Below, one piece after another: positions 27,163 through 36,584 of a stretch of 64,000 nt of DNA. Source of the stretch: Paracoccaceae bacterium (GTDB taxonomy: Bacteria; Pseudomonadota; Alphaproteobacteria; Rhodobacterales; Rhodobacteraceae). The notes under the pieces are model-generated. The model was not told where the DNA came from, did not search any database, and was given only the letters and a program-made list of their open reading frames with translations. Location of the stretch: assembly GCA_017854585.1 (NCBI GenBank), contig JAFMHK010000005.1, positions 72,908 to 136,907 on the forward strand, in the 5' to 3' direction. The position numbers and the translations under genes were made by a program. The first letter of the stretch is position 1. Each line of letters opens with the position of its first letter.

Positions 27163-27612
27163 TCAGCCGGGCAGCGCCCCGGTCAGGACATAGCGAAGCA
27201 CATCCACGACCTGTCGCGGTTCCTCGGCCACGGCAAGAGCGGCGGCGTGGACCTCTTTCAGGGCGTGCTGATGTTCAGGCGGGTTCAGCACAATCAGGGA
27301 TTTCCCAAGCGCCGCTGCCATGCCCGCATCAAACGCAGCGTTCCACTGCTTGTACTGCGTTCCAAACCGCACAACCACGACGTCGGCGTCGGCAATGCCC
27401 TTGCGGGTTCGGATGGCGTTCACCATCGCGCCCTTGTGGTCATGCCAATACTTGTTGGGCTCCGCGCCCAAGATCGCAACGCCGCAATCGTCGCTGGCGG
27501 CATGGTCCGTCACCGGCCCACTGAACGCGATGTCCAGTCCTTCGGCCCCCGCAATGATCTGTTCCCGCCAATCGGTATGGATTTCACCCGACAGATAAAC
27601 GTTCAGTGTCAT
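27163..27612 (-). CDS. ytoQ: YtoQ family protein
   Basis: A 149-aa protein starting MTLNVYLSGEIHTDWREQI, with SGPVTDHAASDDCG, ADVVVVRFGTQYKQWNAAFD and an ALGKSLI segment. These are typical of the YtoQ family. The fold looks like a nucleoside deoxyribosyltransferase/TIR-like Rossmann fold, but the reaction is not known. The start is the ATG after GGGAAAAGGC. It lies downstream of pheT on the same strand (50-bp gap). Confidence 0.82.
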   Translation of the reverse strand: MTLNVYLSGEIHTDWREQIIAGAEGLDIAFSGPVTDHAASDDCGVAILGAEPNKYWHDHKGAMVNAIRTRKGIADADVVVVRFGTQYKQWNAAFDAGMAAALGKSLIVLNPPEHQHALKEVHAAALAVAEEPRQVVDVLRYVLTGALPG

Positions 27613-27662
27613 GCCTTTTCCCATCTTCATTCTTCAAATTTGGCCGCCGGTGGCCCCGGCGA

Positions 27663-30071
27663 TCAGCCGCGCAGCACGCCGCCAGTTGCCTTGCCGACCT
27701 TGTCCACGATCTTGGCTCCGACCGCCTCGATCTCTTCTTCGGTCAGTGTCTTTTCGCGCGGTTGCATCCGGACCGACACCGCGATGGACTTGCGCCCCTC
27801 GCCAAGCGATCCGCCCACGAACTCATCAAAGACCCGCACATCGGTGATCAGGGTCTTGTCCGCCCCTGCCGCCGCATTGACCAGCGTCAGCGCCTCGACC
27901 TGTGCATCCACCACAAACGCGAAATCCCGATCCACGGCCTGCAAATCGCTCATCTGCAACGCGCCACGGTTCGCATCCGTGCTGCGCGGCAACGGAATTT
28001 CACCGGGCCACAAGGTAAAGGCCATCGCAGGCCCTTTCACGTCCATTGCGGCCAGCACTTTGGGGTGCAGTTCGCCATATACGCCAAGCACCTTCTTCGG
28101 CCCCAGACAGATCATCCCGTGCCGTCCCGGATGCCACCATTCCCGCGCCCCGCGCAGGATCTGCACCTTGGCGGGCGCACCCATTGCGGCCAACACGGCC
28201 TCGGCATCCGCCTTGACGTCGAAGACATCCACAGGCCGACGCGCGCCATGCGGGTCGCGCGGGGCGGACTGCCCGACCAACAGACCCGTCGCCAACATAT
28301 GCTGCTCGCCGGGTTCGCCCCCATGAAACGCCGCCCCCAGCTCGAACAGAGCCAGATCCATCATGCCCCGCGCCTGATTGCGCGCCGCTGCCTGCAGCAA
28401 TCCGGGCAATAACGCGGGCCGCATATGGCTCAACTCCGACGAAATCGGATTTTCCAGTCGCACATCGTCACCGCCGCCGCCAAACAGCGCGGCCGCCGCC
28501 TGATCAATGAAGCTGTAGGTGACACATTCATTATAACCCAACGCCGCAATCATCCGCCGCGCCACACGTTCGCGTTTCTGCATCGGTGTCAGGATCGGCT
28601 TGGGTACGCCCGGCTGCATGCGGCGCATCGGCTGCGGCTCCAGCTTGGTCAGGGACGCGACCCGCGCCACCTCTTCGACCAGATCCGACTCGCCGTGCAC
28701 ATCGCGCCGCCAGCTTGGCACCCACACTTCCAGCGTCTCGCCGCTGCCCGTGGCCGAGAACCCAAGCGCCGTCAGGATGCGCACCTGCTCCTCGCGGGGA
28801 ATATCCATGCCAACAAGGCTGATCACCCGCGCCGGATTCAATGCATAGCTGCGCGACGTCTGAAGGGGTGCGCCGGCCTCGACGATCTCCGACGCCTCCC
28901 CTCCGCAGATTTCAAGAATCATCGCGGTTGCCGCCTCGAGCCCCGGCAGCGTGAATTCCGGGTCGACGCCACGTTCGAACCGATACCGCGCATCCGAATT
29001 TATCTTCAGATCACGCCCGGTAAAGGCCGTGCGGATAGGGTCCCAATAGGCGCTCTCAAGGAACACCGTGACGGTATCCTCGGTGCAACCCGTCGCATCG
29101 CCGCCCATGATACCGGCGATACTCTCGATACCGTTCGCGTCCGAAATCGCGATCTGCCCCTCGGCCAGCGTGTATTCCTTATCATCCAGCGCCAGCAAAA
29201 CCTCTCCACCGGCGGCACGATGCACCCGCAGATCGCCTTGCATCTTGTCCACGTCGAACACGTGCAGCGGGCGGTTTTGATCATACGTGAAGAAGTTGGT
29301 CACATCGACCAACGCCGAGATCGGCCGCAAGCCGATCGCGCGCAGCCGATCCTGCAGCCACTGCGGGCTTGGACCGTTCTTCACGCCGCGAATGACGCGC
29401 CCGGCGAAATGCGGGCACGCGTCCAGCGTATCGGCGTCGATGCTGACGCCCACAGGGCTGGCAAAGCGCCCCTGCACCGGCACGATCTCGACGGGCTTGA
29501 GCGTGCCAAGCCCACGCGCCGCCAGATCCCGTGCAATGCCGTGCACGCCCAACGCGTCTTGCCGGTTCGGCGTAATCGCAATCTCGATGACGGGGTCCAC
29601 CTTGGCCGGATCATGCGCCGCCAGCCAATCGATAAACCGCTGACCGACGTCGCCACTGGGCAGTTCGATGATGCCGTCGTGTTCTTCCGACAGCTCCAAC
29701 TCCCGCTCGGACGCCATCATCCCGAAGCTTTCGATCCCACGGATCGTCCCGACCCCGATCGTGGTGTCGATGCCCGGCACGTAAACGCCCGGCTTGGCAA
29801 CCACCACCGTGATCCCTGCGCGCGCGTTCGGCGCGCCACAGATGATCTGTTTCATGCCCTCGTCAGTGTCGACCTGACAAACGCGCAGCCGGTCCGCATC
29901 GGGATGTTGCTCGGCCGAGACGACCTTGCCGATGGTGAAATCGCCCAACCGCCCGGCGCGATCCTCCACGCCTTCCACCTCAAGGCCCAGATCGGTCAAC
30001 GCCTCGGTAATCTCATCAAGGCTCGCCTGCGTTTCCAGATGATCCTTTAGCCAGGACAGGGTGAATTTCAT
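27663..30071 (-). CDS. pheT: phenylalanine--tRNA ligase beta subunit
   Basis: An 802-aa beta subunit of the (alpha-beta)2 PheRS. It begins MKFTLSWLKDHLETQASLDE. The EMAP-like tRNA-binding domain is at about residues 40-150 (QICGAPNARAGITVVVAKPG). B3/B4 editing and B5 domains follow, and a C-terminal FDX-ACB anticodon-recognition domain covers about the last 95 residues. The start is fixed by the family N-terminus. It is on the same strand as pheS but separated from it by a 141-aa secreted protein. Confidence 0.97.
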   Translation of the reverse strand: MKFTLSWLKDHLETQASLDEITEALTDLGLEVEGVEDRAGRLGDFTIGKVVSAEQHPDADRLRVCQVDTDEGMKQIICGAPNARAGITVVVAKPGVYVPGIDTTIGVGTIRGIESFGMMASERELELSEEHDGIIELPSGDVGQRFIDWLAAHDPAKVDPVIEIAITPNRQDALGVHGIARDLAARGLGTLKPVEIVPVQGRFASPVGVSIDADTLDACPHFAGRVIRGVKNGPSPQWLQDRLRAIGLRPISALVDVTNFFTYDQNRPLHVFDVDKMQGDLRVHRAAGGEVLLALDDKEYTLAEGQIAISDANGIESIAGIMGGDATGCTEDTVTVFLESAYWDPIRTAFTGRDLKINSDARYRFERGVDPEFTLPGLEAATAMILEICGGEASEIVEAGAPLQTSRSYALNPARVISLVGMDIPREEQVRILTALGFSATGSGETLEVWVPSWRRDVHGESDLVEEVARVASLTKLEPQPMRRMQPGVPKPILTPMQKRERVARRMIAALGYNECVTYSFIDQAAAALFGGGGDDVRLENPISSELSHMRPALLPGLLQAAARNQARGMMDLALFELGAAFHGGEPGEQHMLATGLLVGQSAPRDPHGARRPVDVFDVKADAEAVLAAMGAPAKVQILRGAREWWHPGRHGMICLGPKKVLGVYGELHPKVLAAMDVKGPAMAFTLWPGEIPLPRSTDANRGALQMSDLQAVDRDFAFVVDAQVEALTLVNAAAGADKTLITDVRVFDEFVGGSLGEGRKSIAVSVRMQPREKTLTEEEIEAVGAKIVDKVGKATGGVLRG

Positions 30072-30247
30072 CGCGCCATTTCCCTTCGCACTCGTGCGTT
30101 GCCGATTACCGCAGCTAACCGCCAAGGAAAACCCCAAGCGTCACATCAAGGCACCCAACACAGCGCGGTCGCGACATCAAAAGCACCCCAGCAGGCCGGG
30201 ACGTTCCGCGCGATCACCCTGCGCCAGGGCGCTTGGTTGATATCAGA

Positions 30248-30673
30248 TCAGTTCAGGTCTGCGCGCAGGGCCTGTTCGGGTTCGTCAAAGCACGCGCCAA
30301 GCAGCAGGGTGAACCCGGTTGGAAATGCAGGTCGGTCAAAGATGATCCGCGCGCGGCCCCACCGCTGAGACGTCACACCTTCGGCGGTCGTCAGGTTGGC
30401 CGAACAAATCGGCGCACCTTGCGACACCCAATATCCGTCATGGATCGCGCGGTTTTCAAAATTGCCGCCAAGACCGGGGAACAAGACCCGCGCCCGGTCG
30501 GCACCGACCAGTTGCGGCGCGGCGCCACCGGGAAACGACAAGACAGCGATATCGCCAATATCGACCTCGTAAATCACGCTGCCACTTGTGGTGGCCCATG
30601 TCTCATCGGCCTGTGCCGGCAGGCTCAGGGCAACCAACGCAGCAAACGCAGCAGTAAAAACGGGTTTAAACAT
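30248..30673 (-). CDS. secreted protein of unknown function between pheT and pheS
   Basis: A 141-aa protein with a Sec signal peptide at about residues 1-22 (MFKPVFTAAFAALVALSLPA, cleavage near AQA). The mature part is about 119 residues with two cysteines (GAPICSANL and GACFDEP), possibly a disulfide. It is beta-rich with no domain that I recognise. AAGGAC precedes the ATG. Gaps of about 180 bp on both sides separate it from pheS and pheT, so it may have its own promoter. Confidence 0.75.
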   Translation of the reverse strand: MFKPVFTAAFAALVALSLPAQADETWATTSGSVIYEVDIGDIAVLSFPGGAAPQLVGADRARVLFPGLGGNFENRAIHDGYWVSQGAPICSANLTTAEGVTSQRWGRARIIFDRPAFPTGFTLLLGACFDEPEQALRADLN

Positions 30674-30863
30674 GGCAGAAGTCCTTGGTGGTGAAGTCAT
30701 CCGACCGTCAGCCTAGCGCATTTGCCGCACAGGCCGACGGCAATTGTGGACTGCGGATCAGGGTGGGGTGGCACATCGATCATCCGTACCGCCTGGAGAT
30801 GTCGCACTCTCAGCCATTCCCTGACCCAATCACAGCGTTGGTCAGCCCCGGCATCGACAGCTA

Positions 30864-31937
30864 CTACACCCCAGCATACAGCGTCGGAACCTCAAGCGCG
30901 CTGAACCCGTAATGCCGCAGCCAGCGCAAATCTGAATCGAAGAACGCGCGCAGATCGGGGATGCCGTATTTCAGCATCGCGATCCGGTCGATCCCCATGC
31001 CAAACGCAAATCCCTGCCATTCGTTCGGGTCGATCCCGCCAGCCTGCAACACCTTGGGGTGCACCATGCCGGACCCAAGAACCTCCAGCCAATCGTCGCC
31101 CTCGCCCACCTTCACGGTGCCATCGGCGAAGGAACACTGAATATCCACTTCCGCGCTCGGTTCGGTGAAGGGAAAATGCGAGGCGCGGAACCGGGTTTTC
31201 ACCTTGGTGCCGAAATACGCGGTAAAGAACTCCTCCAGCACCCATTTCAGGTTCGCCATGGAGATATCGCGGTCAATCGCCAACCCCTCCACCTGATGGA
31301 ACATCGGCGTGTGGGTCTGGTCATAATCCGCGCGGTAGACACGACCGGGGCAAATAATCCGGCACGGCGCGCCGTTGGCCTCCATGTGGCGGATCTGCAC
31401 CGGGCTGGTGTGGGTGCGCAACACGTGCGGCGGACGGACATCGCCGGGGGCACGGTGCGTATAGAACGTATCCATCTCCGCCCGCGCCGGGTGATGGCCC
31501 GGAATGTTCAATGCATCGAAGTTGTACCAATCCGTCTCGATCTGGGGGCCTTCTGCCACCGCAAAGCCCATATCGGCAAAGATCGCCGTAACCTCCTCGG
31601 TCACTTGGCTTACAGGGTGGATCGTCCCGATCCGCCGATGCCGCGCGGGCAGGGTCACGTCCAGCCACTCGGCCCGCAACCGTGCATCCAGCGCCGCATC
31701 GCCCAACGCGACCTTCTTGGCAACCAAAGCGCTGTTTACTTCATCTTTCAGCGCGTTCAACGCCGGGCCCGCCACCTGGCGCTCGTCCGGGCTCATACCG
31801 CCCAGTTCGCGCATCTTCAGGGCAATCTCGCCCTTCTTGCCCAAAGCGGCAACGCGAAGCTCTTCCAGCGCAGCCTCAGTGCTCGCATCGCCAATCCGCC
31901 CAAGCCAGTTGGCCCTCAGTTCGTCCAACCCGTCCAT
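30864..31937 (-). CDS. pheS: phenylalanine--tRNA ligase alpha subunit
   Basis: A 357-aa catalytic subunit that charges tRNA-Phe. The N-terminal coiled coil is followed by the class II core. Motif 2 is seen around [24 protein letters not shown] and motif 3 in [18 protein letters not shown]. The start ATG before [11 protein letters not shown] has GGAGATGCGGGT upstream; the frame continues 26 codons further without similarity. Confidence 0.97.
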   Translation of the reverse strand: MDGLDELRANWLGRIGDASTEAALEELRVAALGKKGEIALKMRELGGMSPDERQVAGPALNALKDEVNSALVAKKVALGDAALDARLRAEWLDVTLPARHRRIGTIHPVSQVTEEVTAIFADMGFAVAEGPQIETDWYNFDALNIPGHHPARAEMDTFYTHRAPGDVRPPHVLRTHTSPVQIRHMEANGAPCRIICPGRVYRADYDQTHTPMFHQVEGLAIDRDISMANLKWVLEEFFTAYFGTKVKTRFRASHFPFTEPSAEVDIQCSFADGTVKVGEGDDWLEVLGSGMVHPKVLQAGGIDPNEWQGFAFGMGIDRIAMLKYGIPDLRAFFDSDLRWLRHYGFSALEVPTLYAGV

Positions 31938-32021
31938 ACCCGCATCTCCGTCCAAATCCGCGTCTTGAGCTACCACAGGGGGGGCGGATTGCAAGGCAGG
32001 TAGGTTGACGTTCACACCGGG

Positions 32022-32750
32022 TCAGGTGCCATCCTTGCCCGCGAACATCGATTTACGGTTGCGCAGGGTCAGCGGGCGGCGTGTCCCGGTCATCTGCCCG
32101 TTGCGTGCCGTGATCGACAGGGGCGGCTCGGTCCGCTTGCGCTTTTCCATGACCACGATCGAATCATAGAACCGCACCCCTTCAAGTTCCCGCGCGATGG
32201 GATCAAAGGGAAAGCCCTCATCATCATCGGTGTACCATGAATGCATCGCATCAACCTTGGACTTGGCGAACTCGATGAAACTGCCGGGTTCACGGTGACC
32301 GCCACCGAACCCCGGCCAATAACTGGTGTGACAGTCCTCCACCACGTAAAGCCCATGATCCGCAAGGTGCGGCCAGAGATGGGTGAAACTGGTAATCTGA
32401 TGCTGATTGATGTGGCTGCCGTCATCCAGAATAATGTCAAACGGTCCGTGTTTTTCGGCCAACCTTGCCAAGAAGGCCGGGTCCGCCTGATTGCCGATTT
32501 CAACGGTGGTGCCGGGGTCGGCCAACGCCGCGCAACTGGGGTCGATATCCACAAACGTCAGCCGCGCGCCTTCGCCGAAATACCCGCTCCACATCGGGAT
32601 CGACCCGCCCTTGAAGACACCGATTTCCATGAACGACACCGGGCCCGCCCGCCTTGCCCCGAATTCGCGCTCGTAGACCTCGAAATAATGCGCCCACTTC
32701 ATCAACATGCGATCATCGGTGCGCTTGAGGTAGTCTCGGAAGTAACTCAT
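32022..32750 (-). CDS. class I SAM-dependent methyltransferase
   Basis: A 242-aa protein with a SAM-binding core: FMEIGVFKGGSIPMW at about residues 40-54 and TFVDIDPSCAAL as the acidic-loop region. It also has FDIILDDGSHINQHQITSF and GLYVVEDCHTSYW. These resemble CmcI/TylF-like sugar or polyketide O-methyltransferases. The Asp/His pattern suggests a metal-dependent O-methyltransferase, but the substrate is unknown. AAAGGAGCGG precedes the start. It lies 84 bp upstream of pheS on the same strand. Confidence 0.82.
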   Translation of the reverse strand: MSYFRDYLKRTDDRMLMKWAHYFEVYEREFGARRAGPVSFMEIGVFKGGSIPMWSGYFGEGARLTFVDIDPSCAALADPGTTVEIGNQADPAFLARLAEKHGPFDIILDDGSHINQHQITSFTHLWPHLADHGLYVVEDCHTSYWPGFGGGHREPGSFIEFAKSKVDAMHSWYTDDDEGFPFDPIARELEGVRFYDSIVVMEKRKRTEPPLSITARNGQMTGTRRPLTLRNRKSMFAGKDGT

Positions 32751-32879
32751 CAAAACCGCTCCTTTGCTGGCCCTGCCATATGACATTCGTCAGGCTCCGC
32801 GCGCAATGTCGCGGCTTGCATGCTTCGCCTCATCCCCCAAGGGAGGTCGGCGGCCAAACGCTGCAAATGCTTTTCAGCA

Positions 32880-32911
32880 CAAAAAAATGCGCGCCCGGTA
32901 AGGCGCGCATC
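32880..32911 (-). terminator. rho-independent terminator after rplT
   Basis: On the minus strand ATGCGCGCC and GGCGCGCAT form a 9-bp stem with a 6-base loop, followed directly by a run of seven T (the stem's last T is the first of them). It lies 27 bp beyond the rplT stop and ends the rpmI-rplT transcript. Confidence 0.88.
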
Positions 32912-32937
32912 ATGAGGCAGAATTGACTGCGATTGGC

Positions 32938-33297
32938 TTACAGAGCGGCCTTCGCCTGAGCGACGATTGCGCCAAAGGCTTCGGGCTCGTGCACGGCAAG
33001 ATCTGCCAGAACCTTCCGGTCCACCTCGATCCCGGCAAGTGCCAGACCGTTGATGAAACGCGAATAGGTCAGGGCCTCATCGTGCATGCGGACGGCGGCG
33101 TTGATCCGCTGAATCCACAGTGCGCGGAACTGCCGCTTGCGATTCTTGCGGTCGCGTGTTGCGTATTGGTTCGCCTTGTCGACGGCTTGCGTCGCGGTGC
33201 GGAAATTGCGGCTGCGTGCGCCATAATAACCTTTGGCCGCATCGACGACCTTCTTGTGACGACGATGGGTGACGACACCACCTTTTGTACGGGACAT
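32938..33297 (-). CDS. rplT: 50S ribosomal protein L20
   Basis: A 119-aa, very basic protein with the L20 pattern ([40 protein letters not shown]). It binds 23S rRNA early in 50S assembly and in many bacteria represses its own operon. It is 12 bp downstream of rpmI and ends at a strong terminator. Confidence 0.98.
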   Translation of the reverse strand: MSRTKGGVVTHRRHKKVVDAAKGYYGARSRNFRTATQAVDKANQYATRDRKNRKRQFRALWIQRINAAVRMHDEALTYSRFINGLALAGIEVDRKVLADLAVHEPEAFGAIVAQAKAAL

Positions 33298-33309
33298 ATC
33301 CGGGCCTCC

Positions 33310-33510
33310 TTAGCGCGCGTAGGGCATGTAAGACTTGACGATCTTTGCATCGGGTGCGGACAACGTGGTCGTCCCCCGTGCATCGCGGATGAACTTGGTC
33401 GTCCGCTTGATCATCCCGTGCCGCTTGCCTGCTTGGCCGGCCTTCACCTTACCGGTGGCCGTCATCTTGAAGCGCTTCTTCGCGCTCGACTTGGTCTTCA
33501 TTTTGGGCAT
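33310..33510 (-). CDS. rpmI: 50S ribosomal protein L35
   Basis: A 66-aa basic protein, [20 protein letters not shown] at the start. It is the first gene of rpmI-rplT. No infC is found upstream; the next gene on this strand is a small membrane protein 110 bp away. The operon therefore has its own promoter in that gap. Confidence 0.98.
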   Translation of the reverse strand: MPKMKTKSSAKKRFKMTATGKVKAGQAGKRHGMIKRTTKFIRDARGTTTLSAPDAKIVKSYMPYAR

Positions 33511-33620
33511 TTCCGTCTCCTAACGTTGGGTCGGTTCAGGCGCGACTCGGCATGCCACTTTGGCCGGTCGCACCGATCAGAGCGCGCCACTTACCGTGCG
33601 ACACGCCCCTTGGCAAGGGA

Positions 33621-33848
33621 TCAGTTCAATATGCGGGCCGCCAAGGCGATAAAGGCATCGGGCACATCTTGCCACACCAACCCATCGCCCGACGCATGGG
33701 CATAACCAAACATCCCCAGCGCCACCAACAACGTGATGAAAGCGCCGATCGGCAGAAACCTGTCCACCCATGCCGACAACATCGCAACCAGCGAAAAAAG
33801 CGCCAACAACGTCGCAATGACGATCAAGATATCGGGCGGGACGATCAT
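33621..33848 (-). CDS. small membrane protein downstream of pyk
   Basis: A 75-aa protein with two hydrophobic segments at about residues 6-27 and 33-50 and a short C-terminal tail (WQDVPDAFIALAARILN). I recognise no domain. It follows pyk by 21 bp on the same strand and is likely co-transcribed. Confidence 0.72.
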   Translation of the reverse strand: MIVPPDILIVIATLLALFSLVAMLSAWVDRFLPIGAFITLLVALGMFGYAHASGDGLVWQDVPDAFIALAARILN

Positions 33849-33869
33849 GGCCCCCTCTGCCTTGGCTGC

Positions 33870-35318
33870 CTACTCGGGATCAGTGGAATAGATCAGCCTT
33901 TCCGCACAGGGCGCAACCCTGAGAATATTGGTGGTGCCCTGCACGTTGAACGGCACGCCCGCAGTCACCACGATCTGTTCGTCCTCGGTGGCAAAGCCGC
34001 CTTCGCGCGCGGCCTTGGCCGCGCTGACGACCGCCATCTTGAATCGGTCCACCTTGCCGGTGACGAAACAAGTGGTGCCCCAAGTCAGGCACATTCGCCG
34101 CGCCACACTCAAGATCGGCGTCAGCGCGATGATCGGCACGCGGGGGCGTTCACGCGCCACCAGCGATGCCGTCGCACCACTTTGCGTAAAGCAGCAGATC
34201 GCCTTGATATCCGTGGTTTCGGCGATCTCGCGGGCGGCGGCAACGATACCGTCGGCCACCGTCGTCCGGTCCACGTGCCGCGAAGCGTCCAGCACTTCGC
34301 GATAGGTGGGGTCGTTTTCAACCTCAAGCGCAACATTGTGCATGGTCTGAACAGCCTCGATCGGGAAATGACCAGCAGCGCTCTCCGCGCTCAGCATCAC
34401 CGCGTCAGCACCCTCGTAAAGGGCTGTCGCCACGTCAGACACTTCCGCGCGTGTCGGCATCGGGCTTTCGATCATCGATTCCAACATCTGTGTCGCGACA
34501 ATCACGGGTTTTGCGGCGGCCCGGCATTTGCGCACCAGACGCTTCTGGATCGGCGGCACGTTCTGCACCGGCAACTCAACACCCAGATCACCCCGCGCCA
34601 CCATGATCCCGTCCGAGGCCGCCAGAATGGCGTCAAATGCCTTTACGGCAGCGGGCTTCTCGATTTTCGACAAGATTGCGGCGCGGCCCTTGGCCAACGC
34701 ACGGCCTTCCTCGACGTCTTCGGGGCGCTGCACGAACGACAGCGCCAACCAGTCAACGCCCAACTCGCACACGAACTCCAGATCGCGGCGGTCCTTTTCC
34801 GACAGCGCGGCAAGCGGAAGAACTACATCAGGCACGTTCACGCCCTTGCGGTTGGATATCGGCCCGCCCGTCACGACGACGCAATTGGCGAAATCGGCAC
34901 CGCATTCCTTGACCTGCAACTTGACCTTGCCGTCGTTGACCAACAGGTGCGAACCGGGTTCCAGTGCCGCAAATATCTCCTTGTGAGGCAACTGCACGCG
35001 GGTGCGATTGCCCGGCGTATCGTCCAGATCGAACCGGAAGGCGGCACCGACCTCCAATTCGAAACCCTCGTCACCGGCAAACACGCCGCAGCGCAGTTTC
35101 GGGCCCTGCAAGTCCGCAAGGATGGCGATCGGGCTGTTCAGGTCCTTTTCGACCTGTCGGATGATGGCGTGGCGCGCGCGGATCTCTTCATGATCGCCGT
35201 GGCTCATATTCAGGCGGAACACGTCCGCCCCGGCCTCAAACAGCGCCCTGATCATCGTATAATCATTCGAGGCCGGTCCAAGGGTGGCCACGATTTTCAC
35301 ATTGCGCTCGCGTTTCAT
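33870..35318 (-). CDS. pyk: pyruvate kinase
   Basis: A 482-aa glycolytic enzyme converting phosphoenolpyruvate and ADP to pyruvate and ATP. It shows KIVATLGPAS at the N-terminus, RLNMSHGDHEEI, the catalytic region AILSKIEKPAAVKAFD, and MVARGDLGVELP...ATQMLESMI. The C-terminal allosteric domain follows. The standard length supports the start. Confidence 0.97.
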   Translation of the reverse strand: MKRERNVKIVATLGPASNDYTMIRALFEAGADVFRLNMSHGDHEEIRARHAIIRQVEKDLNSPIAILADLQGPKLRCGVFAGDEGFELEVGAAFRFDLDDTPGNRTRVQLPHKEIFAALEPGSHLLVNDGKVKLQVKECGADFANCVVVTGGPISNRKGVNVPDVVLPLAALSEKDRRDLEFVCELGVDWLALSFVQRPEDVEEGRALAKGRAAILSKIEKPAAVKAFDAILAASDGIMVARGDLGVELPVQNVPPIQKRLVRKCRAAAKPVIVATQMLESMIESPMPTRAEVSDVATALYEGADAVMLSAESAAGHFPIEAVQTMHNVALEVENDPTYREVLDASRHVDRTTVADGIVAAAREIAETTDIKAICCFTQSGATASLVARERPRVPIIALTPILSVARRMCLTWGTTCFVTGKVDRFKMAVVSAAKAAREGGFATEDEQIVVTAGVPFNVQGTTNILRVAPCAERLIYSTDPE

Positions 35319-35487
35319 CTGTTGATCTCGTTCCTATGGTCGGTCCGGTTGACCCGGACTGTTTGCGCTCACATAAACCTTGCGGAAGCTATGGCGCAAA
35401 ACGGACGCTAGGACAACTGCGCGAGATTGGCCAAGCCTTCAAAGGCCTTTATTGCGGACGTTGTAGGCTAATCGGAGTATTGGGCAC

Positions 35488-36225
35488 GTGACACAGGCAT
35501 TTGAGATTGAGGGGGCTGACCGGCCCGCCCGTTGGGTTGTCACCTGCGATCATGCGTCGAACCGCGTGCCTGCGGAGGTTTCGGGCGGCGATCTTGGCTT
35601 GCCTGCCGCAGATATGGGCCGCCACATCGCCTATGACGTCGGTGCGCTTGGCGTGGCGCGCGCGCTTTCGGTGGCGCTTGACGCACCCATGATTGCTTCG
35701 AATTTCTCGCGGCTGGTGATTGACCCGAACCGGGGAGAAGACGACCCCACCCTGCTGATGAAAATCTATGACGGGTCCATCATTCCGGCCAACCGCACCG
35801 CCGATCAGGCCGAGGTTGATCGGCGTCTGTCCCTGTTCCATCGGCCCTACCACACCGCTTTGGCCGGCCTTTTGGCGGCCAAGGCCGACCCGGTTATCGT
35901 TTCGATCCATTCGTTTACCCCGCAATTGCAGGGCCGCGCGCCGCGCCCTTGGCATGTGGGCGTGCTTTATGCCGAAGACACGCGGCTGGCATATCCATTG
36001 CTGGCCCGATTACGAGGTGAACCCGACCTGTGTGTCGGCGATAATGAGCCCTATTCCGGCCATTTGCCCGGCGATGCATTGGATCGCCATGGCGTTCAGC
36101 CGGGAAGGCCCCATATCTTGGTCGAGCTTCGCAATGACCTGATCGAAACCGCACCCGCGCAGATGGCATGGGGCAAGCGGCTGGCGCCATTGTTGCAAGC
36201 CGCCCTGAAACTATCGGAGGTTTAG
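35488..36225 (+). CDS. N-formylglutamate amidohydrolase family protein
   Basis: A 245-aa zinc-hydrolase-fold protein with WVVTCDHASNRVPAE, DYG-like IAYDVGALGVARAL, SNFSRLVIDPNRGEDDPTL and VSIHSFTPQLQGRAPRPW. These are features of the FGase (HutG-type) family, which releases glutamate from N-formylglutamate. No other hut gene is nearby, so the in vivo substrate is uncertain. The start is a GTG; the first in-frame codons fit the family. It is 2 bp upstream of the DUF1244 gene. Confidence 0.85.
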   Translation: MTQAFEIEGADRPARWVVTCDHASNRVPAEVSGGDLGLPAADMGRHIAYDVGALGVARALSVALDAPMIASNFSRLVIDPNRGEDDPTLLMKIYDGSIIPANRTADQAEVDRRLSLFHRPYHTALAGLLAAKADPVIVSIHSFTPQLQGRAPRPWHVGVLYAEDTRLAYPLLARLRGEPDLCVGDNEPYSGHLPGDALDRHGVQPGRPHILVELRNDLIETAPAQMAWGKRLAPLLQAALKLSEV

Positions 36226-36227
36226 AA

Positions 36228-36521
36228 ATGGACGACCAGACCCGCATCGAACTTGAAGCCGCCGCCTTTCGCCGCCTCTTGCAGCATCTGGACGAACGCA
36301 AGGATGTGCAGAACATCGACATGATGAACCTGACGGGGTTCTGCCGGAATTGTCTGAGCCGCTGGTATGGTGAGGCTGCGGCTGCGCGCGGCATCGCGAT
36401 GGACAAGGACGCAGCGCGCGAAGCCATCTACAAAATGCCCTACGCAGAGTGGCGGGAGAAATACCAGACCGAGGCCAGCGACGCCCAGAAGGCGGCATTC
36501 CAAACATCGGCCAAGCACTGA
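36228..36521 (+). CDS. DUF1244 family protein
   Basis: A 97-aa soluble helical protein with the DUF1244 core: AFRRLLQHLDERKDVQNIDM, then GFCRNCLSRWY containing a conserved CxxC, then MPYAEWREKYQ. The function is unknown; the CxxC may bind metal. CGGAGG precedes the ATG. It lies 2 bp after the FGase-family gene and the pair probably forms an operon. Confidence 0.88.
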   Translation: MDDQTRIELEAAAFRRLLQHLDERKDVQNIDMMNLTGFCRNCLSRWYGEAAAARGIAMDKDAAREAIYKMPYAEWREKYQTEASDAQKAAFQTSAKH

Positions 36522-36533
36522 TCCGCGCAAAGT

Positions 36534-36581
36534 AGGTTACAAAAAATTGCGGATTCGCGATTCTTTGTAACCTTTATTTTT
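36534..36581 (+). terminator. terminator hairpin after DUF1244
   Basis: AGGTTACAAA and TTTGTAACCT form a perfect 10-bp stem around a 20-base region that can itself pair (TGCG with CGCG-like bases), followed by TTATTTTT on the plus strand. It is located 12 bp after the DUF1244 stop, at the end of convergent yaaA. Confidence 0.82.
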
Positions 36582-36584
36582 GTG

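Noticed and set aside
28425-30050. A 541-codon plus-strand ORF
   Set aside because: It is antisense to pheT, rich in Arg, His and Gln, with no ribosome-binding site or domain. It is a high-GC shadow frame.
33552-35411. A 619-codon plus-strand ORF
   Set aside because: It is antisense to pyk and the small membrane protein. Both real genes are on the other strand with recognised motifs in pyk.
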